A stretch of DNA of 64,000 nucleotides from Hydrangea macrophylla (Eukaryota; Streptophyta; Magnoliopsida; Cornales; Hydrangeaceae). The translations under genes were made by a program, and so were the position numbers. Below, in pieces: positions 20,028 to 31,232 of this stretch (position 1 is its first letter; every line of letters begins with the position of its first letter). The notes under the pieces were generated by a model, which worked only from the letters and a program-made list of their open reading frames with translations, searched no databases and was not told the origin of the DNA. The DNA lies in contig CM066993.1 in assembly GCA_033977485.1 (NCBI GenBank), positions 68,054,864 through 68,118,863 of the forward strand, given 5' to 3'.

Positions 20028-21227
20028 CTATGATCGGTATTGGATGGCAAATTCCATCAAGGCCAGGGTCCATTTTCCAATTCGGCCTCGCATGATTGGT
20101 CTTGACAACATATATTTTATCTCATCAGTTTGACATATTATGTAAGTGGAAACGGGCAGCATATATGTTCTTAACTTTTGTGAAGAAAAATACAATGCCA
20201 AGCACAACTTCTCAATCGGCGCATAGCGTTGCTCGATTGGAGTTAAAATTCTACTTAAATAATAAACGGTCTGCTCGTTGCCTTGCTCATTATCTTGAGC
20301 TAACATACTTCCTATAGAGAAGTCAGAGGCCGATATATACAATTTCAGGTACCTACCCTTCTTGGGTGGCATTAATACTGGAGGGGTTGACAAATATTGT
20401 TTGATTCCTTCGAAAGCTTGTTGATGGCTGTCTTCCCATTTGAAGTCTTCATCGGTCTTGATCTTCAACAATGGGGTCCATACTTGGGTCTTCCCTGCAC
20501 AATTGGATATAAATCTTCTTAGGAAATTGATCTGTCCAAGCAATCTCTGAAGCTCTTTCTTGTTAGTTGGCGGCTTTGCTTCCTGGATAGCCCGAGCCTT
20601 ATTTTTGTCAATCTCTATCCCTCTTTGATGCACCAGGAAACCTAGGAAGTTCCCTGCTGTGACACCAAAAGCACATTTAAAAGGGTTCATTTTTAGTCTG
20701 TGAGCCCGCATTCTTTCAAATGCTTTTTCCAAATCCCTCAAATGATCGGCGTTACCTCCTGACTTCACCACCACATCATCAATGTAAACCTCCATGAATT
20801 GTCCAAACATATCATGGAAGATCGAATTCATTGCCCGTTGATAGGTAGCTTTCGCATTCTTCAGACCGAAAGGCATGACAACCCACTCAAAGGTTCCAAT
20901 TGCCCCCTGGCACCAAAAACCAGTCTTTGGGACATCCTCTTCGGCGATGTAGATCTGATTGTATCCCGAGAGCCCATCCATGAAGGACAAAATTTTATGT
21001 TTGGCAGCCGAATCGATTAACTGATCGGCCATGGGCATGGGATACTCATCTTTTGGGGTAGCTAAGTTTAAGTTTCTGAAGTCAATGCAGACCCTTAGCT
21101 TCCCATTCTTCTTTACCACCGGAACCACGTTCGAGACCCATTCAACATATTGGGTTGTCTGAATAAAATCAGCATCTAGTAGTCTCTCAATTTCCTCCTT
21201 CACCTTCAGAGTTACTTCTGGTGACAT
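20028..21227 (-). pseudogene. pol (RT-RNH): Reverse transcriptase and Ty3-type RNase H of the Tat element
   Basis: About 400 codons are open. RT motifs are in order: VRVCIDFRNLN-like (KLRVCIDFRNLNLATPKDEY), LSFMDGLSGYNQI, FEWVVMPFGLKNAKATYQR and the YIDD active site (VYIDDVVVKS), then FLGFLVHQRGIE. The connection and RNase H part follows (LYISASDFSIGSMLAQ, EKLCLALYF, and a later QTDEIKYML). All catalytic Asp residues of RT are present, making this the best preserved piece of the element. It is out of frame with the linker upstream by one indel near 21220. The TAG at 20028 replaces a codon before the conserved VKG...FLADHP stretch. Confidence 0.9.
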
Positions 21228-21940
21228 TCGCCGAGGTAGCTACTTGAACGACCTGAAAATTTAATTGGCAATCGGTGTTCCACCAGTTCCCTAGATAAAC
21301 CTGGCATTTCGTCGTAATCCCAAGCAAAATAATCTTTATACTTGTGCAAGAGTGCAATCAACTCGGCCTGACTCTGCGGATCCTGCATCTGCCTTACATA
21401 AGTAGGTTTGTGCTCTCCTTCTTTGCCTAGGTTGACTTCGAAGAGGGGGTCTTGGACATCGACCTTTAAATCATCAAGCTTTGCTGTGGCCGTCTCCAAT
21501 TCGTATATTTGAATTTCTTCCTCCTTTGGCGTCTCTTCTTCGTAGATACAATCGGCCAGATTAACCATTCCGTCAACAGGGCCGATTTCTAATCTTCTAT
21601 CGGCCAGGTATGCACACCATCTGGCCATGCTAGCCTTGAGGGCCAGCTGCTTCCATTTTTCAATTATCGGAGTCTCCATGGACATCTCCCTGTTCGATGA
21701 TCTCAATCGGCCTTGATTCTTCTGTCCGACTGAGGTTATGGTAATACGCTTTAATGTCCGATGAATTTCCTTTAAGGAAGGTTGATATATTCGGTCTTCC
21801 ATTTTGTTGCAACCCAGCAACTTGACTGGTCCGATGTCATCTTCATACAAGACTGCATCGGCCATTTGCACAAGGGCTACAAATGGCTTCGTATCTGCTC
21901 CAACCACTTCTACCTCATCACTTCTCCAGAAAATTAGCAA
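21212..21940 (-). pseudogene. pol: Protease-RT linker of the Tat polyprotein
   Basis: The acidic linker ends with YKDYFAWDYDEMPGLSRELV and EHRLPIKF, the segment that precedes RT in Tat elements. It is in frame with the protease upstream except for one TAG at 21980. A one-base shift at its 3' end separates it from RT. No enzyme motif lies within the linker itself. Confidence 0.7.
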
Positions 21941-21979
21941 CTGATGGAGTGTGGAGGGAATGCAGTAATTTGGGTGTAT

Positions 21980-22663
21980 CTAATCTCGGCCGAGTAATGC
22001 ATTATAGGCCGCCGAGGTTTCTATAATGAAAAAAGCAGTCATGACCGTTTTACTGCCAACGATCAGTTCAAGGGGTAGGATACCCTTGGTTCTTGAAGGT
22101 GCCCCCGTGAAGCTTTGAACGTTCATTTCGGTCAGAATTAGCTCCGATTCAGACTTCTGAAGGATTCTCAGCATTATTTGAGGCATAATGTTGATGGTAG
22201 ACCCACCATCAACCAGGATTCTGTTTATCGGGACCCCCTCAATATGTCCTTTCACGTACAATGGCTTCAGATGCTGGGACATCTGATATGTTGGTTTTTT
22301 GAACACAACTTTGACTGGTCCGGTCTTTAATCCTTCCTCAGCCTGATGTCCTTTCGGCCTCAAGATAGTGATCTTAGGCCAATCGGTCTGCCCGTCGGTG
22401 GCATCCATATTTTTGCTTGTGGCTTCCACCACCTTAGGTTTGACGGTCTCTCCCCTATTCCAAAAAACATCTTTTATCATGGCTGAGTCCTTGGTCAGGC
22501 CCTCCACAACATCCCCTTCCATGGCCGTTGGTTGGTCTGGCTTGGCCATGAAAGACATAGGCAATGTAAATACCACGTTGGACGACAGGCATACCAGAAT
22601 AGTCCCGAATTGAATTGGCGAGGTGCTTGAGTTTGAAAGATCTCCATCGAACTCCATACTCAT
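21980..22663 (-). pseudogene. pol (PR): Aspartic protease region of the Tat element
   Basis: The retropepsin active site reads ILVDGGSTINIMP, with the usual D-G/S-G replaced by DGGS. A hydrophobic flap-like region follows and then YNALLGRD. The stop at 21980 falls where members normally continue LLGRDW, so TGG to TAG is likely. It continues the gag frame, with TAA at 22760 and TAG near 22690 between them, so gag and pol were probably one long frame. Confidence 0.8.
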
Positions 22664-22759
22664 CTTGTCTGATGTTAACCTACATCCCTCCTATAATTTT
22701 TCTCGTCCAAACCTTTCCTTCGGGTGCCCAGTGAAAATATGCATCACCCCAGCCTCTCC

Positions 22760-25272
22760 TTAGTCATCGGGCACGGTATGCGCTGTGGGTTTAGGAGGGT
22801 TTCCAGCCCGATTCTTCCAGTACTGGCGCTCTCGTTCGGCCTGTCTCATTCGTTGATATCTCTTTTTTTGAGACTTACTGTACTGCGGCAGTGCTGGGAA
22901 TTTAGAATGTTCAGCTCTATGCCACTTCCTATCTTCTACCCGGGGTGGAAACACCATCCTTGGGCTCCTGTTAGAGGTTGATGCTTGCATCTTCGGCTTT
23001 GGAATTGTTTGGGCACTTCTTGCCCCCAATCGGCTTGATCCACCTAGGCTGACTGGCTGAACCAACGAAGGTTTTGCCTGCCACTCGGGCTTTGCCTGAC
23101 TTTTCCATGGTAGTGACAACCTCTCGTATACCGATCTTCTTGGGCTTGTCTCCTGATGCTCGTGGCTTCTCGGCCTCTTGCTCGGGCTTGACACCTCTTT
23201 TTTTATATCAGCCTTGCATCTTGGGCAAAGGCCTTGTTCGATGAACTCCAGTTGTCGTCGCAGATCTGCTATCAAATTATCGGTACTGCACCTAGCCGTT
23301 TCTTCCTCGGTCTTATGGCCTTTCTCTTTACGCTCTTGATAGTTCCTCTGTAGGTCATGGATCGTCACTTTCGATCTATCTATGGCTGAAATAGCGATTT
23401 GTTTCCCTTCCCTCTGTTTTGGCACCATTTCTCTGTCGGTCAAGTCCATCTTCGGCCTCGGCCTTGAAAGCTTGGTTAAATCGAGCATAACCATATTGGT
23501 GCCGGTAATTTGAGGAAAAGGATTTGCATCAATCCCCATAGCCTTGTCCGAGAACTTGAAAACTCCTTTCTCCACGTTTTCCTGTATAAAATTACAAAAA
23601 ATAATGCAATTATTAGTGGAGTGCTTCCAAGAATTGTGCCATTTACAGTATTCTTTATTTTTTAGGTCATCGGCCTTGGGGATCCGATGGCCTTCACTCA
23701 GCTTGATCACTTTATCGGCCAATAAGGCATCGAATATTTGATCAGCCATGGTTATATCAAAAGTATAATTTTTTCCCGCCTCGAATGCCATTTTCTTTGC
23801 AGCGGCATTGTTATTGATAGGCTTACTCAAGGCGTTGCAGACAATTGGCCATTTACAGATCAATTCGGCCATATCGCTCTCTGTTTCTAGGTCACACTCT
23901 ACTAGGTAGACCTCGTAATTAGGGTCCTTATAATATGTCCCTTTGGAGGAGTTCTTCTTCTCCTGTTCATCCAAAAGGATACGCTCGTAACGACCGGCCC
24001 GTGTGGCTAGCTCGAATAAGTCACGGAAGTTAGTTCCTTCAAACCTCTTGCGAAGTTCAAAGAACATGTCCCCCCATAGCCATTTTAGCATATTCTTCCT
24101 CAGGCAAAACTGTCTTGCACCAATACTTTGCCTTACAGAAATGGGCTATGTAGGTTTCTACGGTCTCTCCTACTAATTGCATCATCCTGGACAGGTCTGC
24201 TAGCGATGTTTCGGGCTCAGTCCTATAGAACTGGCCGTGAAATAGCTCTTCTATCCCTTGCCAAGTAAGCACCGAATTGGTAGGAAGATTGACATACCAC
24301 AAAAATGCCATGCCCGTTAGCGAGTTTAGGAATAGTCTCAATTTTAATGGGTCGCTACTGCCCACATGGCTGCATTGAACAATAAAACGGCCAATATGCT
24401 CGACTGAAGACTGTTCACTCTCTCCAGAAAATAGAGTGAAATTTGGTACTTTATACCCCTGAGGAAATATGACTTGGTCAATTTCAGGGGGATATGGCCG
24501 TCTGTACGTCGGCCTTTTAAGTCTTCTCATAAACGGGCCATACTCTTCATGTATGGCCGCTACCAACTCCTCCCTATTGATGGGTTGTGGAGCTACGGGC
24601 TAAACATTCCTCAATGGGGGTACCAACGGCGGTAGTACCTGCTGTTGATTGTTATTGGCCTGATGGGGCCAAAATCCACCGTTATTCCTTTGCTCCCCAT
24701 TTGCGTGACCTGGAGGTTGTGTGTGGCCGACTGAGCTTTCAGTATGGCCTATAGACTGACCAAAACCTGGTGTCGCCAATTCGTTGGGATTGGTGACTAT
24801 CGATCCGCTAGCCATTCCGGTCTGTGACTCAGATTGCTTGCCTGAGCCATTACCCTCCCTAAGATTCGAACAGATGTAGGGTGGGTCTTTCGGCTTATCG
24901 GACTCAAGCAATGCTCTAGAGCCCAATCCGTTGACTTGCTCTTTGCTGCCACCGGCTTATAGGTCTCTATCAACCTGCCGATCATGTCCGACAAGTGATC
25001 CAACTTTACGTGGGTGGTCCTTGTCTCCATGACCAGATCATCTTGACATCGGCCGTCTGGTTGATGACCGATTTGAGATTGCCCATTGATCCTATGAGTG
25101 CGTTGTATTCCTGCCACATGGGCTCAACGTTCGTTCTTACGGCTTCTGAAATTGCCTCAAGAGTGATACTGCCGTCTTGTGGAGAATGGACGGTACTTTC
25201 CTCCACAGGTGGGTCCATGGAAGAATCGTCTTGGCCGTTCTTGGTTGTCTGTTTTTCTTTCTTCGGAGGCAT
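22760..25272 (-). pseudogene. gag: Gag of the Tat element, several frameshifts
   Basis: The start ATG (25270-25272) lies 16 bp after the primer site and begins MPPKKEKQTTKNGQ. A Gly/Asn/Gln-rich N-terminal part follows, broken by shifts near 25050 and 24910. The capsid-like domain has the Retrotrans_gag pattern (LFSGESEQSSVEHIGRF, LFLNSLTGMAFLWY, SRMMQLVGETVETYIAHF). A TAG at 24600 precedes it. An indel in the six-base C run at 24070-24075 shifts the frame again. Downstream, YCKWHNSWKHSTNNC is the C-H-H-C metal-binding motif of Tat Gag. The long basic and polar C-terminal part ends at a TAA (22760). Confidence 0.8.
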
Positions 25273-25287
25273 GGCTTGACACAGTGG

Positions 25288-25305
25288 GTCCCACCGGGCG
25301 TGCCA
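25288..25305 (-). promoter_or_regulatory. Primer binding site of the Tat element
   Basis: On the minus strand TGGCACGCCCGGTGGGAC begins five bases after the LTR end at 25311. The identical 18-mer follows the right LTR of the small element at 56466-60149. The TGG start fits a tRNA CCA end. I could not assign the tRNA with confidence. Confidence 0.75.
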
Positions 25306-25310
25306 AAAAA

Positions 25311-26443
25311 TGTTTGCTTGTAATTTGCGCGGGCGTGCCAGAACCAAACAGGCTCAGTGTGTGTGTGTGTGTGTGCAAACTAATTTCCTCACCGCTTGTG
25401 AGAGTGATACACAAGGCTTTATGATCCTGATTTCTAACCAGTGTGATTGTGTATAGTGAGCAGGAAAGTACCCTCACTGTAAATTCTTTAGCAGTATTGA
25501 AGCGCACAAGCTAAACAGTGTCTAGTTTAACAGGTAAACAATCACAAACGGATTAGTAAAATGAGGATTTTACTAAGTGTTTGGAAAAAATAAACAGATC
25601 TAAAGAACAAACCAGGGCAAACTGATTATTCAACAGAATCAAAAGGAAATAACAAAACAGGGCAGACCTATTTGCTATATGCTGAAAACATAAAGACTTT
25701 GAATGCTTCAAATGCAGTGTGGGTGCTGTTTTCGAGATGACGCAGAGTCCTCTACTTGGTTGGCCTGCCTGAATATCTATAGCGGCCTTGGATGATTCCT
25801 GATTGGAAAAGGACTCCTTAGCTTGCGCCCCAAGCTGCGTGGCTGATTGGCTGATGGTGGAAGAATCTTTCCTTATCTCTGACTCCTACCTTATCCAGAT
25901 TCTAATTGAATCAATCCCTTTAATTTAGGGATTAGTCTTCCAAATCCAGCTGGACACGATCAGATTCATTCCCTACACGGACTCTTATTTCCAAAACTCT
26001 GAGATGACGTCATCCTGACAGCAGTGGATAGCACCGCCTTCTCTTTTCAGTCCATCGGCCTTGAAAGCTTACTCTCCTGGCTTAATCGGGCTTGCCCAAT
26101 CAAATACCTTCTTTCATGTCCGATTACCCTTCTATGAATGCTCACAGCCAATCGGACTGCTATAGCCATCCTTTATTACACGGCGTTCGATTGGCCATCG
26201 TGTTGCCTTAATCCAACATCGGGCTAACACTAAATTAAGTTATGTTATTCCAATGCCCGATGATCCTCATACATTCTAGTCTTTCAAATCGAGCTCACCT
26301 CACAACACCCAACAGCCTTGTACCTATCATCGGTCTCACGTCTACGCTTAAGTTTGATGGATTATATACTCCCTAGCTTGGCCTCACTCTTATCCAATTT
26401 CACGTGGCTCGGGCTCAAAAACCTTTGATGGTTTTTGGGTGCA
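25311..26443 (-). repeat. 5' LTR of the Tat element
   Basis: The boundary next to the primer site is firm (TGTTTGCTTG on the plus strand). The outer boundary at 26443 (GGGTGCA on the plus strand) is inferred only from the TG...CA rule and the change in composition, because the partner LTR lies outside the window. A (GT)n tract sits at 25357-25374. CGGCC- and CCGA-rich phrases like those in the coding part recur up to about 26420. Confidence 0.65.
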
Positions 26444-26810
26444 AATAGATTTTACTCACCTCAAAGGGTCCGAATATGCTGTTAGAATTGAAAACGAAGG
26501 TCAAACGACGCGTCACTCGACATGGAAATGAACGGTGAAACCCCGAGCTCGTGTCTCCTATTTTCTGTCAGTTGTACGTGAGGTTGAAGATGAAGTTTCT
26601 CTCTCCTCTTTGTTTTATATGTTTAACTTACCTCTATTTATTATGAAACCCCCAATTATTCTGGTTAACTCTAATTATGCCCCCCACAAATTATAAAATT
26701 GTCTCAAACTTCAGTGGTGTTTGTCTATGTTCCGTCTGAGTCTCACAAGTGGTCACATATGATACTTTAAAGTTGCTAATTAGCCTATTAATTATATAAC
26801 ATACTCAATA
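26444..26810. other. Spacer right of the Tat element
   Basis: No reading frame of interest, RNA gene or repeat boundary was recognised in the first 360 bp. Composition shifts from mixed to AT-rich near 26740. The last eight bases, ACTCAATA, are the left flank of the following MITE. Confidence 0.5.
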
Positions 26811-27322
26811 TTCTAAAAATTACTAGATGCTAGTCAGGCGGCTGAAGGGGGGCCTGGCACCTAGGGGCATAGGCGGATTTTTTTTCTTCAATAAAATTAA
26901 TTATATTATATATATATACCAATTATGTGGTGCTATTCAGAATAATTATAGATTTGGGGTCCAAAAATAATAGATCTATGTAAATGTTTTGTGGTAGTTT
27001 TTAGAAATAAGTAAACATTATGAGAAGATTTTTAATATCTAAAAAACTATTAGGGATATATTAATAATTAACTTAAACATTAAGTGTATGTATACACTAA
27101 TATTAGACGTAATCGTGAGAGTTATTTTTTCCCTTCTTATTTTAACAAAATTACAATCTCACCCTAGCCCGCCTTGACCTGCCTAGCATTCCTAGAACCA
27201 ACTAGCTAGCCCCGCTTAAACCTACCTAGACCCTCGCCTAATATGTTGGGTGATTTTCCAAACGCCTAGGAGGAAATCTAGGCGGCGGGGCTCCGCCTAG
27301 TGCCTAGGCCGATTTTTGAAAC
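26811..27322. mobile_element. hAT-like MITE with GCCTAGGC-rich ends
   Basis: The 512-bp element has imperfect inverted ends: TTCTAAAAATTACTAG on the left, and GTTTCAAAAATCGGCCTAGG as the reverse complement of the right. Both arms then continue into CTAG- and GGCGG-rich sequence. The flanks ACTCAATA (26803-26810) and ACTGAATA (27323-27330) form an 8-bp duplication with one mismatch, the hAT length. The AT-rich centre has no transposase. The right arm is dense in CCTAGGCGG-type motifs. Confidence 0.6.
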
Positions 27323-27675
27323 ACTGAATATGTCCAATTTGCTAGATATCCAAACTGACCACAGAAGTAATCTCTAAAAATAAGTAACATATCAAAGTGA
27401 TGTAATAATATTCCACATAAGCCCAAATAAACATTTAAGCACATAAAGATGATCCCACATTACTGTCCCATCTCAATGAAACCTTGTCAACACATGCCCC
27501 ATTTTGGGACTACCATATTGGCAATTATTTGGATACCCAAAATCAACTAGTAGGTCAAAACCAACTTCACAAATGTGCTAATAAACACCATTAAATAGTA
27601 TTAATTAATGCATATATGCTAAAACATGATTGACCATCAACTGTGAGAGCGGATGTTATACATGCTCAAGAAGAA

Positions 27676-28061
27676 ATATGGATTTTTGGGAATTTGGGTA
27701 AATTTTGGTAGAGATTCAGGGAGAAACGGGGATCATGATTTCTAAGAAATCTGGGTGGATTTTGGAAGAGTATCTAGGAAACAGGGATTTCTGGAAATTC
27801 TAAATGGATTTTGGAAGAGTTTTTGGGAAACAAGGATTTTTTAGAAATCTGGGTAGATTTTGGAAGATTCACTGGGAAACAGGAATTTTTGGGAAACATG
27901 GGTGGATTTTAGCAGAGTTTTTGGAAAACATGGATTTTTGGGAAATCTGAGTGGATTTTGGAAGAGTTTATGGAAAATCTGGATGGATTTTGGTAGAGTT
28001 TCTAGCAAATAGGGATTTCTGAGAAATATAGGTGGATTTTAGATGAGTTTTTGGGAAACAG
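27676..28061. repeat. Minisatellite, about 50-bp unit (GGGTGGATTTTGGAAGAGTTT)
   Basis: About seven imperfect head-to-tail units read GGAAACAGGGATTTTTGGGA, AATCTGGGTGGATTTTGGAA, GAGTTTTT. Units differ by substitutions and small indels, so the array is old. No protein sense was seen. Confidence 0.85.
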
Positions 28062-28384
28062 ATGGTGATGGTGGTCATTCTATCTAGTAGGTTTCATAGT
28101 CCTACGTCATTGGGCCGATAAACAAGGTATGTGGTGTATATTTTTGTGAGCATAAGCCATACTTCCTTATCATGATGCTTAGACTCAATGTAATCACATG
28201 TGAGAGATTGCCTTGAAAATCATGAGATTGAGGTTTTGTCCTATGCCATGTAAGCATCTACACTTCACATGTTAATCCCTATGGCCATTTTTTTGTTGTT
28301 GATCATAGAACATTAAAGAGAAGAACAGTCTGCTACAGCAGCAGAGATTACATCAAAAGGGGAAAAAGAAGGATCCAAATAACT

Positions 28385-28774
28385 AGAAAAAACAAGGGCT
28401 GCTGCCCATCTAGCAAGATTGTGGGCGACAACGTTGGCCGATTCACAGATTTAATAAAAGTTCCAGTCACTAAAATATCTCTTCATAGAGCGAATATTCG
28501 TGGTCAAAGGAAAAAGCTTCTAGCTTGGAGATGCAAAAAATTAGCGGCATATACAGCATTTAGGGAGTCGTTTTTAAAGATAATTCTGGACCAATTCTCC
28601 TTGAAAGCTATGGAAACTGCCATTCAAAGAGCAAAAGTTTCTGCGACATCTCGATCAATAGAAGAAATTCTCTTCAGTCCAAAGGCCAAGAATATCACCT
28701 ATTGAGTTCCGTAAGATTGCACTGATGTTGGAGAAAGAGTTCCTCATAGTTGCATGACAATTAAATTTTAGCCA
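28385..28774 (-). pseudogene. Decayed RNase H (RVT_3-type) fragment
   Basis: On the minus strand the pieces WLKFNCHATMRNSF, AILRNSIGDILGLW, then (another frame) DVAETFAL, SIAFKENWSRIIFKNDSLNA and finally ESANVVAHNLARWAAALVF follow the order of the plant RVT_3 RNase H domain. This domain occurs in LINE-derived and domesticated genes. The first catalytic Asp (normally in a NxDGA-like motif) appears lost (FNCHAT). At least one frameshift and a TGA interrupt it. No RT domain was seen beside it, so I cannot say whether it comes from a LINE or a host gene copy. Confidence 0.55.
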
Positions 28775-29239
28775 TGTAGCAGGAGGGACACACCAGTTTG
28801 GGGAAACAACCTGAAGGTGGGGTTGAGGTTGTGAGAAAGAGGAGTGGGAAGTAGCTTCTGCTGAGGAAGCAAATTCAGCTGCCTGAGAAGAAATACCATG
28901 GATGATATAGCTTCTAGATTGATCACTTGATTATCAAAAATAGATTTATATGCAAAAGTTGGGTTTTAGTCAAGAAGGGTCCATTGATGAGAGTCTCCAT
29001 ATACCATCACAAGGACAGTACGGAGTTGGCTATATCAATATATACCTAGCCAAGTACTAAATCAACGCTAACCATGCCCTGGCACAATTGACCTAAACAA
29101 AGTCAGCGTCGCGTTTCAGACAGAGTCGAGGAAAAAAGTAGAAATACAATACAATGAACCAAACACAGTAAAAAGATGATTATAAGCATACTTCTTATGA
29201 GTCAAACCTCTGTATAAATCGCCCCAACAAATTTTCCAT
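28775..29239. other. Spacer upstream of the RNase H fragment
   Basis: Nothing firm was recognised. The first 200 bp may be a further decayed part of the RNase H-bearing element on the minus strand, as short frames continue, but no motif supports a call. Confidence 0.4.
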
Positions 29240-29600
29240 ATTGTGAATTTCCACCTGGAACCCCCAACTTTTGAAAAAGAAGTTTTGATTTTGTTTTTGA
29301 GAAGGTGTTTTTCCATTAATTTGAAATTCTTTGATTTTCCACCAATCTACGAACAACAGATACAGAGTCGCCACTTGGTCTTTAGGGAACCAAGAAACCT
29401 AATTTGACTCACCCAAATGGATAAATGATATTGGCCCTTCATCACCAAAAAACTCGGTTCGGGATTTTGGTACGAGAGAGGTAGGAGCCTTTGCAACGAC
29501 TAAAGCACCCTCAACGGGCCTCAATTAGCACCTAAATAATCATCAAGTACTAAGTTTGGTTTGATAAATAATACTATAATAGGTATATTACATTGCATAA
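29240..29600 (-). repeat. Faint Tat/Ogre-type LTR remnant
   Basis: On the minus strand the order CGTTGAGGGTGCTTTAGTCG, CCGAACCGAG and AAGTGGCGACTCTG mirrors the 3' part of Ogre-like LTRs. Compare GAGGGTGCCTAATACC, CCGAACCC and GGTGACTCTG at 44980-45180 in this window. No boundaries or partner were found, so this is a decayed remnant at best. Confidence 0.35.
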
Positions 29601-30903
29601 GAATGTAGAAGTAGAAAATTCAAAGTCAACATATCATTCACAAGAATTAAGTCAAATGTCACACAATGTAAAGTGAAAATGTGCACAAAATAAACCTAGC
29701 AAAAATTAGCTAATCATGTAAAACATAATCAAGTTCTCTAACCTAGAAGGGGACATGGATAGTTCACAAGTAAAAAGGAAAAAAAAACATGCTTAGCAAA
29801 CTAAGATGGCATGTGTTAATGCAATGCATGTCAAATTTTGGAAAGAGGACCTCTCAATCCCCGGGACAGTTGAGAAGGAAAGTTTTGGTCTTGGGAAGAC
29901 ACAAACTAGTCAGTATATGCATTTCCTATGATTGTCTTTTATTGGAGGTCACAAAGTCCTCCAAGTTTGCATGAATGTGTTAGAATGTGACTAGGATATG
30001 TGAAAATGTTTGTGTTTGTGTACATGGGAATCCTAAAATGACATGGAAGTATAAAACATGGGATGATAGATGATGGATGATATGGAAAAATATGACCAAA
30101 GATGGCAAAAACGCATTCATAGTACATGGATTAATTAGGATGTACGGAAGTGTCTAGTCAAAGCCCCAAATGTCAAAATATACATGTTGTAAATAGTGGA
30201 CAGAGAGTTTGTATCAACTTATACAAATGGAATGGAGGAGTTAAACATGCACAAAAAATATGAAAATCAACAAAGATCATCCTTATTGAGTCTAGAACAC
30301 AGGAGAAAATCACATTATAATAGAAGTTACAGAATGAGAGAAATCAAGCATGCAAGACACCTAACTCAGAAATAAGGACTATATTGTTGACTAAAATAAA
30401 AAATAATTCTAAAAATAGAACTTGAACTCTACAAATCACCAAAAACATAGTCAATTTCCTAACACACTAACGTTCATATGAAGAATAAATGTGGATCATA
30501 TAAAGAGACAAATATATCTATCTGGAATAATGCTCAAAGTCAGATAACCTGTTGTGATGTAAAGAGAGAATATTTTCAAAGAATTTTTGTGTTAAGAAAG
30601 TGTTTGTTCAAGCTTCCAAAAACCCAACCAAATATCATGAGTGAAATGCAAAGAGTTAGGTAGGTTTTCCAAGTGGTTTCATCATCATCCATCAAGTATT
30701 GGACCTTGAATAGCATTTTAAAGACTGGTTGCTCATTATTGTTGGGATTTTGAGAAAAAATGAACTTGAATCTTTGAAGTGTTAATTACACTTTACCTCC
30801 CGATATTTGACCTGATGAAAGAACGATTAAAGTGCATCAATTTTTTCAAGGGTTAATTACACTTCACCCCCCTTTAGATTGACCTAATGACACTTTATAC
30901 CCC

Positions 30904-30935
<32 letters not shown>

Positions 30936-31232
30936 GTGATTGGACGGGTATTTGAGTAAATAACACTTTCTGTTAGATTCTGTAACAATTCCATACAAAC
31001 AAAAAACTATTAACTTACAAACCATACAAACAAACCTAGCGGTGACAATGGTGGTGTGGCCAGTGATGGTGGTTGAAGGTGTCTTAAGGTAACAATGGTG
31101 GTTTACAATCTTAAAAACCAAACTAGCAGTGAGAATGGTGGTCATGATCAGGGATGGTGGTCGAAGGTGACTTGAGGCGGCGACAATGGCGATTGAGCAT
31201 TATAAACTCTCTATATATATACACACACACAC
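29601..31232. other. AT-rich spacer with simple repeats and a local duplication
   Basis: No coding sequence was recognised. A phrase GTTAATTACACTT-ACC-CCC occurs at 30783 and again at 30853. A run of 21 C (30900-30920) is followed by (AC)7. At 31020-31190 a phrase GGTGACAATGGTGGT...GATGGTGGTNGAAGGTG occurs twice. The stretch ends in an (AC)n tract into which the Tekay element is inserted. Confidence 0.5.

Larger units (their letters stand above)
1..26443 (-). mobile_element. Tat-lineage Ty3/gypsy retrotransposon, split by two later insertions, left end outside window
   Basis: On the minus strand the order is LTR (25311-26443), primer site, gag, protease, RT plus RNase H, a second RNase H and integrase. 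This is the Ty3/gypsy order. The extra archaeal-type RNase H between RT-RNase H and integrase marks the Tat lineage. Beyond integrase lies a plus-strand PMD gene, matching the antisense extra genes known between pol and the 3' LTR in Tat elements. The 3' LTR should lie left of base 1. Removing the two inserted elements and one copy of each target duplication leaves about 11.3 kb of this element in view. At least eight nonsense codons and several frameshifts make it inactive. Confidence is high for the lineage and lower for the outer LTR boundary. Confidence 0.85.

Noticed and set aside
29116..29316. Short minus-strand coding region
   Set aside because: It overlaps the faint Tat/Ogre LTR remnant, has no recognised domain and no start context.
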